A DNA stretch of 64,000 nucleotides from Burkholderia sp. OK233 (GTDB lineage: Bacteria; Pseudomonadota; Gammaproteobacteria; Burkholderiales; Burkholderiaceae). Both the position numbers and the translations under genes were made by a program. Under the pieces are notes generated by a model that saw only the letters and a list, made by a program, of their open reading frames with translations, ran no database searches and was not told where the DNA came from. This document shows positions 35,191-44,719 of this stretch, one piece after another. Location: contig NZ_OCSR01000001.1 of assembly GCF_900230185.1 (NCBI RefSeq), forward strand, positions 3,534,001-3,598,000. The letters run 5' to 3'. The first letter of the stretch is position 1. Every line of letters begins with the position of its first letter.

Positions 35191-35667
35191 TTACTTCAGA
35201 TCGCCTGGGCGGACGTCTGCCGGCATCAGGCGCGGTAGATACGCCATGCCGAAGAAATGTCCGAGGCGGCCGGCTGACTCGATGCGGAAGTCACCGTTGC
35301 CTTCGTTCAGTGGACCGGTGCCGCGCGCGCGACTCTCGCCGGCCGCGACGAAGTTGGGGAAATAGCTGCCGAGCAGCGCAGTCATGTCCGGACGGATTGA
35401 ACCTTCCCAGGTGACAGCGAACACGACATTACTTGGCAGTACGTATTCACGGATCGTGACGCCGTTGGCGTCGCGTGATTCGCGCATCGAATGGGGCGCA
35501 GTGGTGGCGCCCTTGGCCGCGCCCGTGTTTGAAGCGGCGCTGGACTGCGGCGTAGCGCGCAGCATCATCGGAGAGGATGAATTGGAACTCGGGGCACCGC
35601 CCAATGTTGCATGCGATATAAGTGGCAACAACGTTGCGGCCAGCATCGCGATCTTAAGAAGTCTCAT
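35191..35667 (-). CDS. DUF2844 exported protein, copy 2
   Basis: A 158-residue protein starting at MRLLKIAMLAATLLPLISHA (signal peptide); the open frame upstream to 35886 is not protein-like. The mature sequence begins LGGAP as in copy 1 and shares the blocks [28 protein letters not shown] and [10 protein letters not shown]. The C-terminus (LGHFFGMAYLPRLMPADV) looks like the intact family end. It is the first gene of the four-gene run DUF2844-DUF3443-DUF2844-DUF3443 and lies 32 bp from its partner. Confidence 0.87.
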   Translation of the reverse strand: MRLLKIAMLAATLLPLISHATLGGAPSSNSSSPMMLRATPQSSAASNTGAAKGATTAPHSMRESRDANGVTIREYVLPSNVVFAVTWEGSIRPDMTALLGSYFPNFVAAGESRARGTGPLNEGNGDFRIESAGRLGHFFGMAYLPRLMPADVRPGDLK

Positions 35668-35930
35668 CACACTGCTCCCGAAAAATAGTCGGAGCATGGT
35701 GCCCGCACGAAGATCAGAAAACCGTGCGAAATTTCCTCGGCGGTGACGCGAAGGGTCGCAATGAAAGGAGGGTGTCAGGGATGTCGCAAACCCCCACATG
35801 CGGAGAAGATGCGAGCGAGGATGGATGCCGACACGCAGCAGCGGGTAACAGGCAGCACCACCGGCGCAACGAATCAAACGTCGCACCGGCAGAGGGTCAA
35901 GCGGGGAAGAAAGAGATTAAACGAATCGGC

Positions 35931-37482
35931 TCACTGAGCCGCCGCCGCGTTCGGCAGAGCCCGCCGCCCGACCTTGCCAGCAGCGCCTTTCGCCGCGACA
36001 CCCGGATGCGGTACCGTCGGCACGTGTGGCAGCGCGGTCAACGCGCCATCGTCGACCGGCGAGAGCAGTGCGCTCAACTGCAGCACGTCCTGGTCGGTGA
36101 GATTCGCGGTGGAAGCCTTCAGCTTGAGACTATTGATCAGCGTGTCATAACGCGCCTTCGCCAGATCGCGACGCGCCGAAAACAGTTGGTCCTGTGCGTT
36201 GAGCACATCGATATTGATCCGCACGCCGACCTGATAACCAAGCAGATTCGATTCAAGCGACGTGTTCGCCGATCGCTCCGCGGTCTGCAGCGCGCGCACC
36301 TGTGCGAGTCCACTCACTACGCCGAGAAACGACTGACGTGCCGACAGCGCCGCGTTGCGCCGGGCCGTATCCAGATCGGCCGCAGCCTGGTCTTCGAGCG
36401 CGCGCGTTTGACGTACCCGGCTTTGCGTCGCGCCGCCCGCAAAGATCGGAATCGTGAGCTGCACGCCGATCGTGCTGTTCGTGTACGTGGACCCCAGGTT
36501 GCCCAGTTCCGCAGCAAGCGCCGGCGTACCGGGCGAGGGCGTGTTCGCGCCGCTGCCGAAGCCACCACCGAAATTGCCGCCGAAGTTACCCGCACCGGCC
36601 GCACCGAGACTGCTGCGCGAGCGGCTCGCCACCAGATCGACGGTCGGCAGATGGCCGGCCTTGGCTTTCGACGTTTCGCGCTGTGCGCTATCCAGCGCGA
36701 TCTGCTTCAGCACGACCTGGTAGTTCGCGTCGGTGGCCGCATCGACCCACAGATTGATGTCCGCGGGCACGGGCGGCGGCAGCGGCGCGCCGACGGCGAG
36801 TCCATCCACATGCTCGACCGGATGCCCAACTATCTGCTGCAACGCCGCCAGCTTCACCGCAAGATCGTTCTGCGCGGCAATTTCCTGCGAAACCGCCTGA
36901 TCGTATTTAGCCTGGGCTTCGTTGGTATCGGTGATCGTTGTGTTGCCAACTTCGAATGACCGCCTGGCCGATTCCAGCTGCTGCGCGATCGACGGACGCT
37001 TTCTGCGAGCGCACAATCGCGAGGCTGTCCTGTGAGGAGAGCGCGTCGAAGTAAGCCTGGCCAAGCCGCACGATCAGATCCTGCCGCGCCTGCGCAAACG
37101 AGGCCTGCGCCGAATCCACCGCAAGCTTTCCCTGCGCGTAGCCGTACCAGCTATCGACGTGAATCAGCGGCTGCGTGAGCGAAATCGTGTAACCGTTGCT
37201 GTTGCCATACGAGGCAGGAAAGCCGCCGCCGAAATCGGTGTTCTGGCGGTTCGCGGTGAGCGACGCGGAGACTTGCGGAAGCAGTTTGGCGCGGGCGAGC
37301 GGCAACTCTTCGCTATTGGCGGCAAGCGCCGCTCGCGCGCTTTGCAACTGCGCGTCGCTCGAGAGTGCTTCGTCGTAAAGCTGCGATAAGCCGACGGCGT
37401 ACGCGGGGACTGGGAGAAATGCGAGAACTGCGCAATGAAGCGCCAGCGCGGCCGCGTGGACCGGCACCCGCCGACGGATCAT
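35931..37482 (-). pseudogene. TolC-family outer-membrane channel, frameshifted
   Basis: Two overlapping frames together give an ~515-residue TolC-type protein. The start MIRRRVPVHAAALALHCAV is a signal peptide, followed by LSQLYDEALSSDAQLQSARA and, in the other frame, QQLESARRSFEVGNTTITDTNEAQAKYD and YQVGVRINIDVLNAQDQLF. The frame changes at 36991-36998, where GACG is present twice in tandem. Removing one copy restores DSLAIVRSQKASIAQQLES. The interval length is 3n+1, as expected. The unrepaired product would stop after ~191 residues. It follows the rhodanese by 13 bp. A real mutation or an assembly error are both possible. Confidence 0.9.
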
Positions 37483-37495
37483 CGCGACCGTTCGG

Positions 37496-37819
37496 TCAAT
37501 AGGTGGGAACGGTCGGATCGACCTGACGCGACCACGCGTCGATCCCGCCTTGCAGATTGAAGACGTTGGTGTGGCCACGCGATTCGAGGAACATCGCGAC
37601 CTGGGCGCTGCGCGCGCCGTGATGGCACACGCAGACGATTTGCACGTCGTCGTCGAGTTCTTCGCTGCGCGCGGGAATCTCACGCATCGGGATCGACACG
37701 GCGCCGGCGATCGACGCCGTCTGGATTTCCCACGGTTCACGCACGTCGAGCAGCACGGGTGCAGGGCGCGATTGATCGGCGAGCCATTCAGCGAGCGCGG
37801 GAGCGGTCAGATTTTGCAT
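37496..37819 (-). CDS. Single-domain rhodanese
   Basis: A 107-residue sulfurtransferase domain. DVREPWE (25-31), the active-site loop CHHGARS with Cys65, and the C-terminal NLQGGIDAWS are typical of GlpE/PspE-like rhodaneses, which carry persulfide sulfur on the Cys. No signal peptide, so cytoplasmic. It lies between pcm and the TolC gene on the same strand. Confidence 0.93.
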   Translation of the reverse strand: MQNLTAPALAEWLADQSRPAPVLLDVREPWEIQTASIAGAVSIPMREIPARSEELDDDVQIVCVCHHGARSAQVAMFLESRGHTNVFNLQGGIDAWSRQVDPTVPTY

Positions 37820-37878
37820 CAGCAGGACATCCAGTTCAGAGGACGGCGGCGTGCCGGCCGTCCAGAAAAACGTGCGAA

Positions 37879-38532
37879 TTAAAACTTGAAGCGCGGCGGC
37901 TGCACGGCGTTGATCAGCGGTTCGACATAGGTTTCGAACACGTCGGCAATGCGGTACTGCTTCTCGTCGATGCGCGTGATGATCTGCGCCTTCATAACCG
38001 GCGCGGTGCCGACGAAAGCCGCCAGACGGCCGCCGACCTTCAGATGTTCGAGGATTTCCTGCGGCAGCACCGGCAGGCCGCCCGATACGCAGATCACGTC
38101 GTACGGTGCGGCGTTGGCCCAGCCGCGCGAGGCGTCGCCAGTGACGACTTCGGCGTTCAGCACGCCGTTGGCGATCAGGTTGTTCTTCGCCAGTTCAGCC
38201 AGTTCCGGTTCGATGTCGACCGTCAGCACGTGCTGCGCGCGGTGCGCGAGCAGGGCGGCCATGTAACCCGAGCCGGCGCCGATTTCGAGCACGCTTTCGT
38301 GTTTCTTCACCGCCAGTTCCTGCAGCACGCGCGCTTCGACGCGCGGCGCCAGCATGTGCTGGCCGGCCGGCAGCGGCACTTCGAAGTCGACGAAGGCCAG
38401 ATCACGGTAGACGGTGGGGACGAAGTTTTCACGCTTGACGATCGAGAGCAGATTCAGCACGTCCTGGTCGAGCACTTCCCAGGGGCGGATCTGCTGTTCG
38501 ATCATGTTGAAACGCGCTTGCTCGATGTTCAT
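37879..38532 (-). CDS. pcm: Protein-L-isoaspartate O-methyltransferase family protein
   Basis: A 217-residue class I methyltransferase starting at MNIEQARFNMIEQQIRPW; the open frame extends 52 codons upstream without support. The SAM-binding motif is VLEIGAGSGYMAALL (81-95), followed by DIEPELAELAKNNL and VTGDASRGW. Members repair isoaspartyl residues in aged proteins, although the QIRPWEVLDQDVL subgroup found beside TolC is less studied. First gene of the pcm-rhodanese-tolC run. Confidence 0.92.
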   Translation of the reverse strand: MNIEQARFNMIEQQIRPWEVLDQDVLNLLSIVKRENFVPTVYRDLAFVDFEVPLPAGQHMLAPRVEARVLQELAVKKHESVLEIGAGSGYMAALLAHRAQHVLTVDIEPELAELAKNNLIANGVLNAEVVTGDASRGWANAAPYDVICVSGGLPVLPQEILEHLKVGGRLAAFVGTAPVMKAQIITRIDEKQYRIADVFETYVEPLINAVQPPRFKF

Positions 38533-38803
38533 GGTGGATTCGGCAGTGTGGTTTGGCGAGTTTGCGATTCTTTGCCACTGACCGGCGGCCTCGGGGTGCG
38601 ACTCCGGGTGTAACGCCGGGGTACAGCCCGGTATGCAGGCCACGGCAGGGTAACTGCGGGATTGTACCAAATGGCGGCGCGAATCCACGCCGTCGCGGGC
38701 AGTGCGCCGCCGGGCCGAACTCTGGACGGGCTCCCACCATGCCTGCTCGACCCCGTGTTAATCCCTAGCGATCTGTCCTTGCGATTCCCGCTTCCATCGC
38801 TCA

Positions 38804-38825
38804 AAAATGTAATCGATTACATTTT
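38804..38825. promoter_or_regulatory. Perfect 22-bp palindrome, probable operator of the LacI-type regulator
   Basis: The central 20 bases are AAATGTAATCGATTACATTT, and the symmetry extends one base further on each side. The central CG pair with AT-rich arms is the form recognised by LacI/PurR-family repressors. It lies 14 bp upstream of the regulator's start, so autoregulation of the whole plus-strand sugar operon is likely. Confidence 0.82.
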
Positions 38826-38838
38826 GAGGCAAATTCAC

Positions 38839-39924
38839 TTGTCCAAGTCGGTGTCCAAAGCGGCCCGCGCGACTTCGTCGCCGTCGTCGAAAGCGCGCCC
38901 ACAGCCTGACGGTCAGCCGCAGCGCCCAGCCGAGGGCCTTTCGATTGCTCAGGTGGCGGAGCAGGCGGGGGTCTCGGTGGCGACGGTGTCGCGCGTGCTG
39001 AACGGCCACGAGAACGTGCGGCCCGCCACGCGCGACAAGGTGTTGGCGGCGGTCGACGCCAGCGGTTATCGCGTCAACGAACTCGCGCGCAACCTGCGCA
39101 CCGCCGAGAGCCGCCTGCTGCTGACGATGGTGCCCGACGTCGGCAACCCCTTCTACGCGGAGATTGTGCGCGGCATCGACAGCGTTGCGCGCCAGCACGG
39201 CTATTTCATGCTGCTATGCGACACGGGCGCCGATCCGGGACGCGAGCGCAGCTATTTCGATCTGCTGCGCCGCCGCCGCGCGGATGGCGCAATCTGTCTC
39301 GATCCCGCCACCATCCAGCAGGCGCTCGGCGAGGCATCCAGCGCGCTGCCGTGGGTCGCGTGCTGCGAGTTCGATCCGGAGATGGGCGTGCCGTACGTCG
39401 GCATCGACAACTATCGGGCGGCGGGCGACGCGGTGCGGCATCTGCTCGCGCGCGGCCACCGGCGCATCGGGCTGATCAATTCGGATGTCGACTATCTGTA
39501 CGCGCAGCAGCGTCAGCAAGGCTATCTGGACGCGTTGACCGAAGCGGGCATCACGCCGGACGAGCGTTGGCGCATGAACCTGAACAGTCTCGACTACGAA
39601 GCGGGCGCATCGGCGGCGGCCTTGCTGATGCAGCAGCCTCACGCGCCGAGCGCGATCTTCGCCGTCTCCGACACGCTGGCGATCGGCGTAATCCACGGCT
39701 TGCGCAGCGTCGGCAAGCGCGTGCCGGACGACGTCGCCGTGGTCGGCTTCGACGATATTTCGCTCGCCGCGCAAATCGATCCGCCGCTCACCACCATCGC
39801 CCAGCCGATGCGCGAACTCGGCGAAACCGCCGCGCGCCTCCTGCTGCAACGGCTCGCGAATCCATTGGCGAACGTGCCGGGCGTGCTGCTGCCGCATCGG
39901 CTCGTGATTCGCGGGAGCGCGTAA
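38839..39924 (+). CDS. LacI-family transcriptional regulator of a sugar operon
   Basis: A 361-residue repressor. The helix-turn-helix SIAQVAEQAGVSVATVSRVLNG lies near residues 35-56, followed by the hinge RNLRTAESRLL and a periplasmic-binding-protein-like core (MVPDVGNPFYAEIVRG, FAVSDTLAIGVIHGL, VVGFDDISLAAQIDPPLTT). No ATG is available near the N-terminus; TTG at 38839 with GAGG nine bases upstream is preferred, GTG at 38851 is the alternative. It is four bases ahead of the transporter ATPase gene, and a palindromic operator lies just upstream. Its inducer is probably the imported sugar. Confidence 0.92.
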   Translation: MSKSVSKAARATSSPSSKARPQPDGQPQRPAEGLSIAQVAEQAGVSVATVSRVLNGHENVRPATRDKVLAAVDASGYRVNELARNLRTAESRLLLTMVPDVGNPFYAEIVRGIDSVARQHGYFMLLCDTGADPGRERSYFDLLRRRRADGAICLDPATIQQALGEASSALPWVACCEFDPEMGVPYVGIDNYRAAGDAVRHLLARGHRRIGLINSDVDYLYAQQRQQGYLDALTEAGITPDERWRMNLNSLDYEAGASAAALLMQQPHAPSAIFAVSDTLAIGVIHGLRSVGKRVPDDVAVVGFDDISLAAQIDPPLTTIAQPMRELGETAARLLLQRLANPLANVPGVLLPHRLVIRGSA

Positions 39925-39927
39925 GTC

Positions 39928-41415
39928 ATGAGCCTCGCCATTCGTTTCGACGATATCCGCAAAGACTTCGGGCCAGTGCGAGTGCTGCACGGGGTGAGCT
40001 TTGACCTGGCGCCGGGGCGTATCTACGGTTTGCTCGGCGAGAACGGCGCGGGCAAGTCGACGCTGATGAAGATCCTCGCCGGCTACGAAACGGCGACCTC
40101 GGGCACTTTGCTGGTCGACGGCCACGCGCAGCAGTTCATCGGTTCGCGCGACGCGGAAGCGGCCGGCATCGTGCTGATTCACCAGGAGTTCAATCTCGCC
40201 GAGCACCTGACGATCGCGCAGAACATGTATCTCGGCCATGAAAAAAAGCGCGGCTGGTTCGTCGACGACGCTGCAATGCGCGCTGAGGCCGCACGTTTTC
40301 TGGCGCAGGTCGGTCTCGAGAAGGCGCCGGATACGAAAGTGCGCGAGTTGATCGTCGCGGAAAAGCAGATGGTGGAGATCGCCAAAGCGCTGTCGCGGCG
40401 CGCGCGTTTGCTGATCATGGACGAACCGACTGCCACCCTCACGCCGGCCGAAACCGAACGCCTCTTCACGCTGATGGCGAAGCTGAAAGCTGACGGCGTG
40501 ACCATTGTCTACATCTCGCACAAGCTCGACGAAGTCGAGCGCATCACCGATGAAGTGATCGTGATGCGTGACGGCCGCTTCGTCGCGCGCAGTGAAACGA
40601 CGGCACTCGCGCGGCAGCAGATGGCGAACCTGATGGTCGGACGCGACGTGTCCGATATGTTCCCCGACAAGATCACCGTGCCGGTCGACGCGCCGATCGC
40701 GTTAAAGGTAGAAGGCCTTGCTGTACCGGACTGGGTCGAAGACCTGAGCTTCGACGTGCGCGCCGGCGAAGTGCTCGGTTTCGCGGGACTCGTCGGCGCG
40801 GGCCGTACCGAAGCATTCGAAGCGCTCATCGGCCTGCGCAAACGCACGGCGGGCCGCATCGAGATCGCCGGCCGCCGCGCCGATCTGAAGAGCCCGCGCG
40901 ACGCCATGCGCCACGGCCTGACGTATCTGAGCGAAGACCGCAAAGGCAAAGGCCTGCATGTGAATCTAAGCCTGCAGGACAACGTCACGCTGATGACGCT
41001 CGAACGCTACGCGCATCCGTTGCTCGATATGAAAGCGGGGCGCGCGGCGTTAGCCAAAGCCGTGAGCGACTTCGGCATTCGCACGGGCGATCTGTCGCTC
41101 CGCGCGCGCATGCTCTCAGGCGGCAATCAGCAGAAGCTAGCGCTCGCCAAGTTCCTGCAGCCCGATCCGAACGTGATCGTGCTCGACGAGCCGACCCGCG
41201 GCGTCGATGTGGGCGCGAAACGCGACATCTATTTCCTGATCCATCGTCTCGCCGCGCAGGGCCGCGCGGTGATCGTCATTTCATCCGAACTGATCGAGCT
41301 GATTGGTTTGTGCCATCGCGTAGCCGTGATGCGCGCGGGACGCCTGCAAACCACGCTCACGCTCGAACACCTGACCGAAGAGGAGTTGATCGCCCATGCG
41401 ACCGGCACCCACTGA
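39928..41415 (+). CDS. Sugar ABC transporter ATPase (RbsA-like, two nucleotide-binding domains)
   Basis: A 495-residue CUT2-class ATPase with two fused cassettes. The first has Walker [10 protein letters not shown] (37-45) and [15 protein letters not shown]. The second has the degenerate [30 protein letters not shown] and [19 protein letters not shown]2 systems import pentoses, hexoses or inositols. It starts three bases after the LacI gene stop and overlaps the permease start by 20 bp, so the genes form one operon. Confidence 0.95.
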   Translation: MSLAIRFDDIRKDFGPVRVLHGVSFDLAPGRIYGLLGENGAGKSTLMKILAGYETATSGTLLVDGHAQQFIGSRDAEAAGIVLIHQEFNLAEHLTIAQNMYLGHEKKRGWFVDDAAMRAEAARFLAQVGLEKAPDTKVRELIVAEKQMVEIAKALSRRARLLIMDEPTATLTPAETERLFTLMAKLKADGVTIVYISHKLDEVERITDEVIVMRDGRFVARSETTALARQQMANLMVGRDVSDMFPDKITVPVDAPIALKVEGLAVPDWVEDLSFDVRAGEVLGFAGLVGAGRTEAFEALIGLRKRTAGRIEIAGRRADLKSPRDAMRHGLTYLSEDRKGKGLHVNLSLQDNVTLMTLERYAHPLLDMKAGRAALAKAVSDFGIRTGDLSLRARMLSGGNQQKLALAKFLQPDPNVIVLDEPTRGVDVGAKRDIYFLIHRLAAQGRAVIVISSELIELIGLCHRVAVMRAGRLQTTLTLEHLTEEELIAHATGTH

Positions 41416-42409
41416 AGCCGTCCAATCCGGCCGCGCGTTGCGCTTCGCGCATCGTCTGTATGCGCTCGGGCCGCTCGTTGGGCTGATCCTGCTGTGCATC
41501 GTCGGCACGCTGCTCAACCGCGATTTCGCGACGCTCGACAATATGATGAACGTGCTCACGCGAACCTCGTTCATCGGCATCATTGCGGTCGGCATGACCT
41601 TCGTGATCATTTCGGGCGGCATCGATCTGTCGGTCGGGTCGATGGCGGCGCTGATCGCGGGCAGCATGATCTGGCTGATGAACGGACTTGCTGCGGGTGT
41701 CGGCGGTCACACGTTCGCGCCTTTGCTGATTGTGACGCTCGGCATTGTGCTCGCCCTGGTGCTCGGCGGTTTATTCGGCTGCGCGCACGGCCTGCTGATC
41801 ACCAAAGGACGTATCGAGCCGTTCATCGTCACGTTGGGTACGTTGGGCATTTTTCGCGCGGTGCTGACGTGGCTCGCGGATGGCGGCGCGCTGACTTTGG
41901 ATAACTCGTTGTCCGATCTATATGGGCCGGTTTACTACGCGAGCCTCTTCGGCGTGCCCGTCCCGATCTGGGTGTTTCTGGTCGTTGCGGCGGGCGGCGC
42001 ATTGATTCTCAATCGTACGGCGTTTGGCCGCCACGTGCAGGCGATTGGTTCCAACGAACAGGTTGCGCGCTACGCGGCGATTCGCGTCGATACCGTGAAG
42101 ATCGTGACGTACATGTTGCTCGGCATCTGCGTCGGCGTCGCGACGGTGCTGTATGTGCCGCGGCTCGGCTCCGCCACGCCGACCACCGGCCTGCTGTGGG
42201 AACTCGAGGCGATTGCGTCGGTGGTGGTGGGCGGCACTGCGCTGAAGGGAGGCGAAGGGCGTGTCGTCGGCACGGTAATCGGCGCGATCCTGCTTTCGGT
42301 GATCGCCAATATTCTGAATCTGACCAGCATCATCAGCGTGTATTTGAACGCGGCGGTGCAGGGTGTCGTGATTATCTTCGTCGCGTTTGTGCAGCGCGGA
42401 CGGCGGTAG
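41396..42409 (+). CDS. Sugar ABC transporter permease (RbsC-like)
   Basis: A 337-residue inner-membrane protein with about nine or ten hydrophobic segments. [19 protein letters not shown] is the hallmark of CUT2 permeases, and [14 protein letters not shown] and [18 protein letters not shown] are further conserved loops. Its first codons lie inside the end of the ATPase gene. A palindromic element separates it from the binding-protein gene. Confidence 0.94.
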   Translation: MRPAPTEAVQSGRALRFAHRLYALGPLVGLILLCIVGTLLNRDFATLDNMMNVLTRTSFIGIIAVGMTFVIISGGIDLSVGSMAALIAGSMIWLMNGLAAGVGGHTFAPLLIVTLGIVLALVLGGLFGCAHGLLITKGRIEPFIVTLGTLGIFRAVLTWLADGGALTLDNSLSDLYGPVYYASLFGVPVPIWVFLVVAAGGALILNRTAFGRHVQAIGSNEQVARYAAIRVDTVKIVTYMLLGICVGVATVLYVPRLGSATPTTGLLWELEAIASVVVGGTALKGGEGRVVGTVIGAILLSVIANILNLTSIISVYLNAAVQGVVIIFVAFVQRGRR

Positions 42410-42509
42410 GTGGTGGGCGTTGAGCTTCAAGGGATACAACGGCAAGTTCGAGAATCGGGGCGCATGAATGCCTCATAAACGCAACTATGTTGCATGTCGA
42501 CAGCGTTGC

Positions 42510-42548
42510 ATGGGACCGGAGTAAGCGCTAATGCGCCAACTCTGATCG
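42510..42548. repeat. REP-like palindromic element, copy A
   Basis: ATGGGACCGGAGTAAGCGC, followed after TAAT by GCGCCAACTCTGATC, forms an imperfect hairpin: GACCGGAGT pairs with ACTCTGATC (two mismatches) around GCGC/GCGC. The same units occur at 58456-58545 before cysN. It sits between the permease and the binding-protein gene, 17 bp before the latter's start. Confidence 0.75.
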
Positions 42549-42565
42549 ATATAGGAGACACAGCC

Positions 42566-43528
42566 ATGAAGCAGGTCATTCGAGCGGTCGGCGCCGGGAT
42601 GTTGGCGCTGGGAATACTGGGCACGGCAGGTGCTGCGCGTGCCGATGAAAAGGTCACGCTGGGCGTCGCGATTCCGACAGCCGACCACGGCTTTACGGGC
42701 GGCATCGTCTGGTGGGCGAACAAGGCGAAAGCCGATCTGGAGAAAGCACATCCTGATCTGAAGGTGATCGTGAAGACCGCAGCCGGCGCGCCCGAACAGG
42801 CGAACCAGTTGCAGGATCTGGTGACGGTGAACAAGATCAACGCATTGGTGATTTTCCCGTTCGAATCGGCCTCGCTCACGCAGCCGGTTGCTCAGGTGAA
42901 GAAGAAGGGCGTGTACGTGACGGTAGTCGATCGCGGCCTGACGGATACCAGCGCACAGGATGCATATGTTGCGGGTGACAACACCGCGTTCGGCAAGATT
43001 CCCGCCGAGTATCTGGCGAAAGCGCTCGACGGCAAGGGCGACATCGTCGCGCTGCGTGGCATACCGACAACGCTCGACAACGAACGCTGGACCGCGTTTA
43101 CAGGCGTGCTTAAGGCGTATCCGAACATCAAGATCCTGGACGGCAAATACGCAAACTGGAATCGCGACGACGCCTTCAAGGTGATGCAGGACTACCTCAC
43201 GCGCTTCAAGCACATCGACGCGGTCTGGGCGGCGGACGATGACATGGCCGTGGGCGTCCTCAAGGCGATCGAGCAGGCCAAGCGTACCGACATCAAGATC
43301 GTGTTCGGCGGCGCGGGTTCGAAGGGCATGGTGAAGAACGTGATGGACGGCGCACCTATGATCAAGGCTGACGTGTCGTACTCGCCGAAATTCATCTATG
43401 ACGCGATCAAGCTCACCGCAGAAGCGCGCCTGAAGGGCGACAAACTGCCGCCGACCACGATCATTCCGTCGGTGCTGATCACGAAGGAAAACGCGCAGCA
43501 GTTCTATTTTCCAGACTCGCCGTTCTGA
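42566..43528 (+). CDS. Periplasmic sugar-binding protein (RbsB-like)
   Basis: A 320-residue exported protein starting at [16 protein letters not shown] with AGGAG upstream; cleavage is likely after ARA near residue 27. The mature part ([27 protein letters not shown] in segments) is a family-4 sugar-binding protein; [12 protein letters not shown] and [18 protein letters not shown] are typical. It delivers the substrate to the RbsA/RbsC-like pair. The sugar is unknown; neighbouring enzymes suggest a glycoside or inositol-like compound. Confidence 0.93.
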   Translation: MKQVIRAVGAGMLALGILGTAGAARADEKVTLGVAIPTADHGFTGGIVWWANKAKADLEKAHPDLKVIVKTAAGAPEQANQLQDLVTVNKINALVIFPFESASLTQPVAQVKKKGVYVTVVDRGLTDTSAQDAYVAGDNTAFGKIPAEYLAKALDGKGDIVALRGIPTTLDNERWTAFTGVLKAYPNIKILDGKYANWNRDDAFKVMQDYLTRFKHIDAVWAADDDMAVGVLKAIEQAKRTDIKIVFGGAGSKGMVKNVMDGAPMIKADVSYSPKFIYDAIKLTAEARLKGDKLPPTTIIPSVLITKENAQQFYFPDSPF

Positions 43529-43607
43529 TCCTGGGCATCCGGCGCGCGCTTGCCATGTCTCTGTCGTGGAGACGTGACAGGCGCGCCATAGTTCGAGGAA
43601 CCGTACG

Positions 43608-44657
43608 ATGAAAACCATCAAAGGGCCGGCGATTTTTCTCGCTCAATTCATGGGCGACGAGGTGCCGTTCGACAACTTCGCGCATCTGGCTGGTTGGGCC
43701 GCGAGTCTCGGCTTCAAGGGGATTCAGGTGCCGTGTGATACGCGTCTGATCGATCTCGAGCAGGCTGCGGCGAGTCAGACGTATTGCGACGAGTTGCGCG
43801 AGGTCTCGGAAGATGCGGGCGTGACGATCACTGAACTGTCGACGCATCTGCAAGGGCAACTGGTGGCCGTGCATCCGGCCTATGACGTGTTGTTCGACGG
43901 CTTTGCCGCGCAGCATGTGCGCGGCAATCCGACTGCGCGCACGCAGTGGGCGGTCGAGCAGATGAAGCTTGCGGCCAAGGCTTCGCAGCGCTTGGGTCTC
44001 GATACGCACGTGTCGTTTTCCGGCGCATTGGCGTGGCCCTATCTCTATCCATGGCCGCAGCGTCCGACAGGATTGATAGAAGCGGCGTTCGACGAACTCG
44101 CGCGCCGCTGGACACCGATTCTCGATGCGTTCGACGAGGCAGGTGTCGACGTGTGCTACGAATTGCATCCAGGCGAGGACCTGCACGACGGAGTGACCTT
44201 CGAGCGCTTTCTGGACGCAGTGAAGCAACACCCACGCGCGAACATTCTCTACGATCCGAGCCATTTCGTTTTGCAGCAACTCGACTACCTCGCGTTCATC
44301 GACATCTATCACGAGCGCATCAAGGCGTTCCATGTGAAGGACGCGGAGTTTCGTCCGAACGGCAAGCAAGGTGTGTACGGCGGCTATAACGGCTGGGTCG
44401 AACGCGCGGGGCGTTTCCGATCGCTTGGCGATGGGCAGATCGATTTCGGCGCGATCTTCTCGAAGATGGCGCAATACGATTTTCCCGGCTGGGCGGTGCT
44501 GGAATGGGAGTGTGCGTTGAAGCATCCCCAGGACGGCGCGCGTGAAGGCGCGGAGTTCATTCGCCGCCACATCATTCGCGTGGCCGACCATGCGTTCGAT
44601 GATTTCGCGGGCAGCGGCGTGGATGCGGCGCAGCTAAAACGCGTGCTTGGCATTTGA
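43608..44657 (+). CDS. Sugar phosphate isomerase/epimerase family protein (xylose-isomerase-like TIM barrel)
   Basis: A 349-residue protein with the AP-endonuclease-2/xylose-isomerase barrel plan. Metal-binding residues are likely in VCYELHPGEDLHDG (Glu/His), ILYDPSHF (Asp, His), AFHVKDAEF (His, Asp) and a C-terminal VLEWEC (Glu). Family members act as epimerases, isomerases or lyases of keto-sugars; E. coli YcjR, a 3-keto-hexoside epimerase, is one such. It follows the binding-protein gene and precedes a Gfo/Idh/MocA dehydrogenase, a common pairing in 3-keto-glycoside metabolism. Confidence 0.87.
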   Translation: MKTIKGPAIFLAQFMGDEVPFDNFAHLAGWAASLGFKGIQVPCDTRLIDLEQAAASQTYCDELREVSEDAGVTITELSTHLQGQLVAVHPAYDVLFDGFAAQHVRGNPTARTQWAVEQMKLAAKASQRLGLDTHVSFSGALAWPYLYPWPQRPTGLIEAAFDELARRWTPILDAFDEAGVDVCYELHPGEDLHDGVTFERFLDAVKQHPRANILYDPSHFVLQQLDYLAFIDIYHERIKAFHVKDAEFRPNGKQGVYGGYNGWVERAGRFRSLGDGQIDFGAIFSKMAQYDFPGWAVLEWECALKHPQDGAREGAEFIRRHIIRVADHAFDDFAGSGVDAAQLKRVLGI

Positions 44658-44719
44658 AGGCGAGTTGGCTGCGAGCCAATCGTGAAGTTGTTGAAGCAGA
44701 TCGCAAAGGAGTGGGTGCG

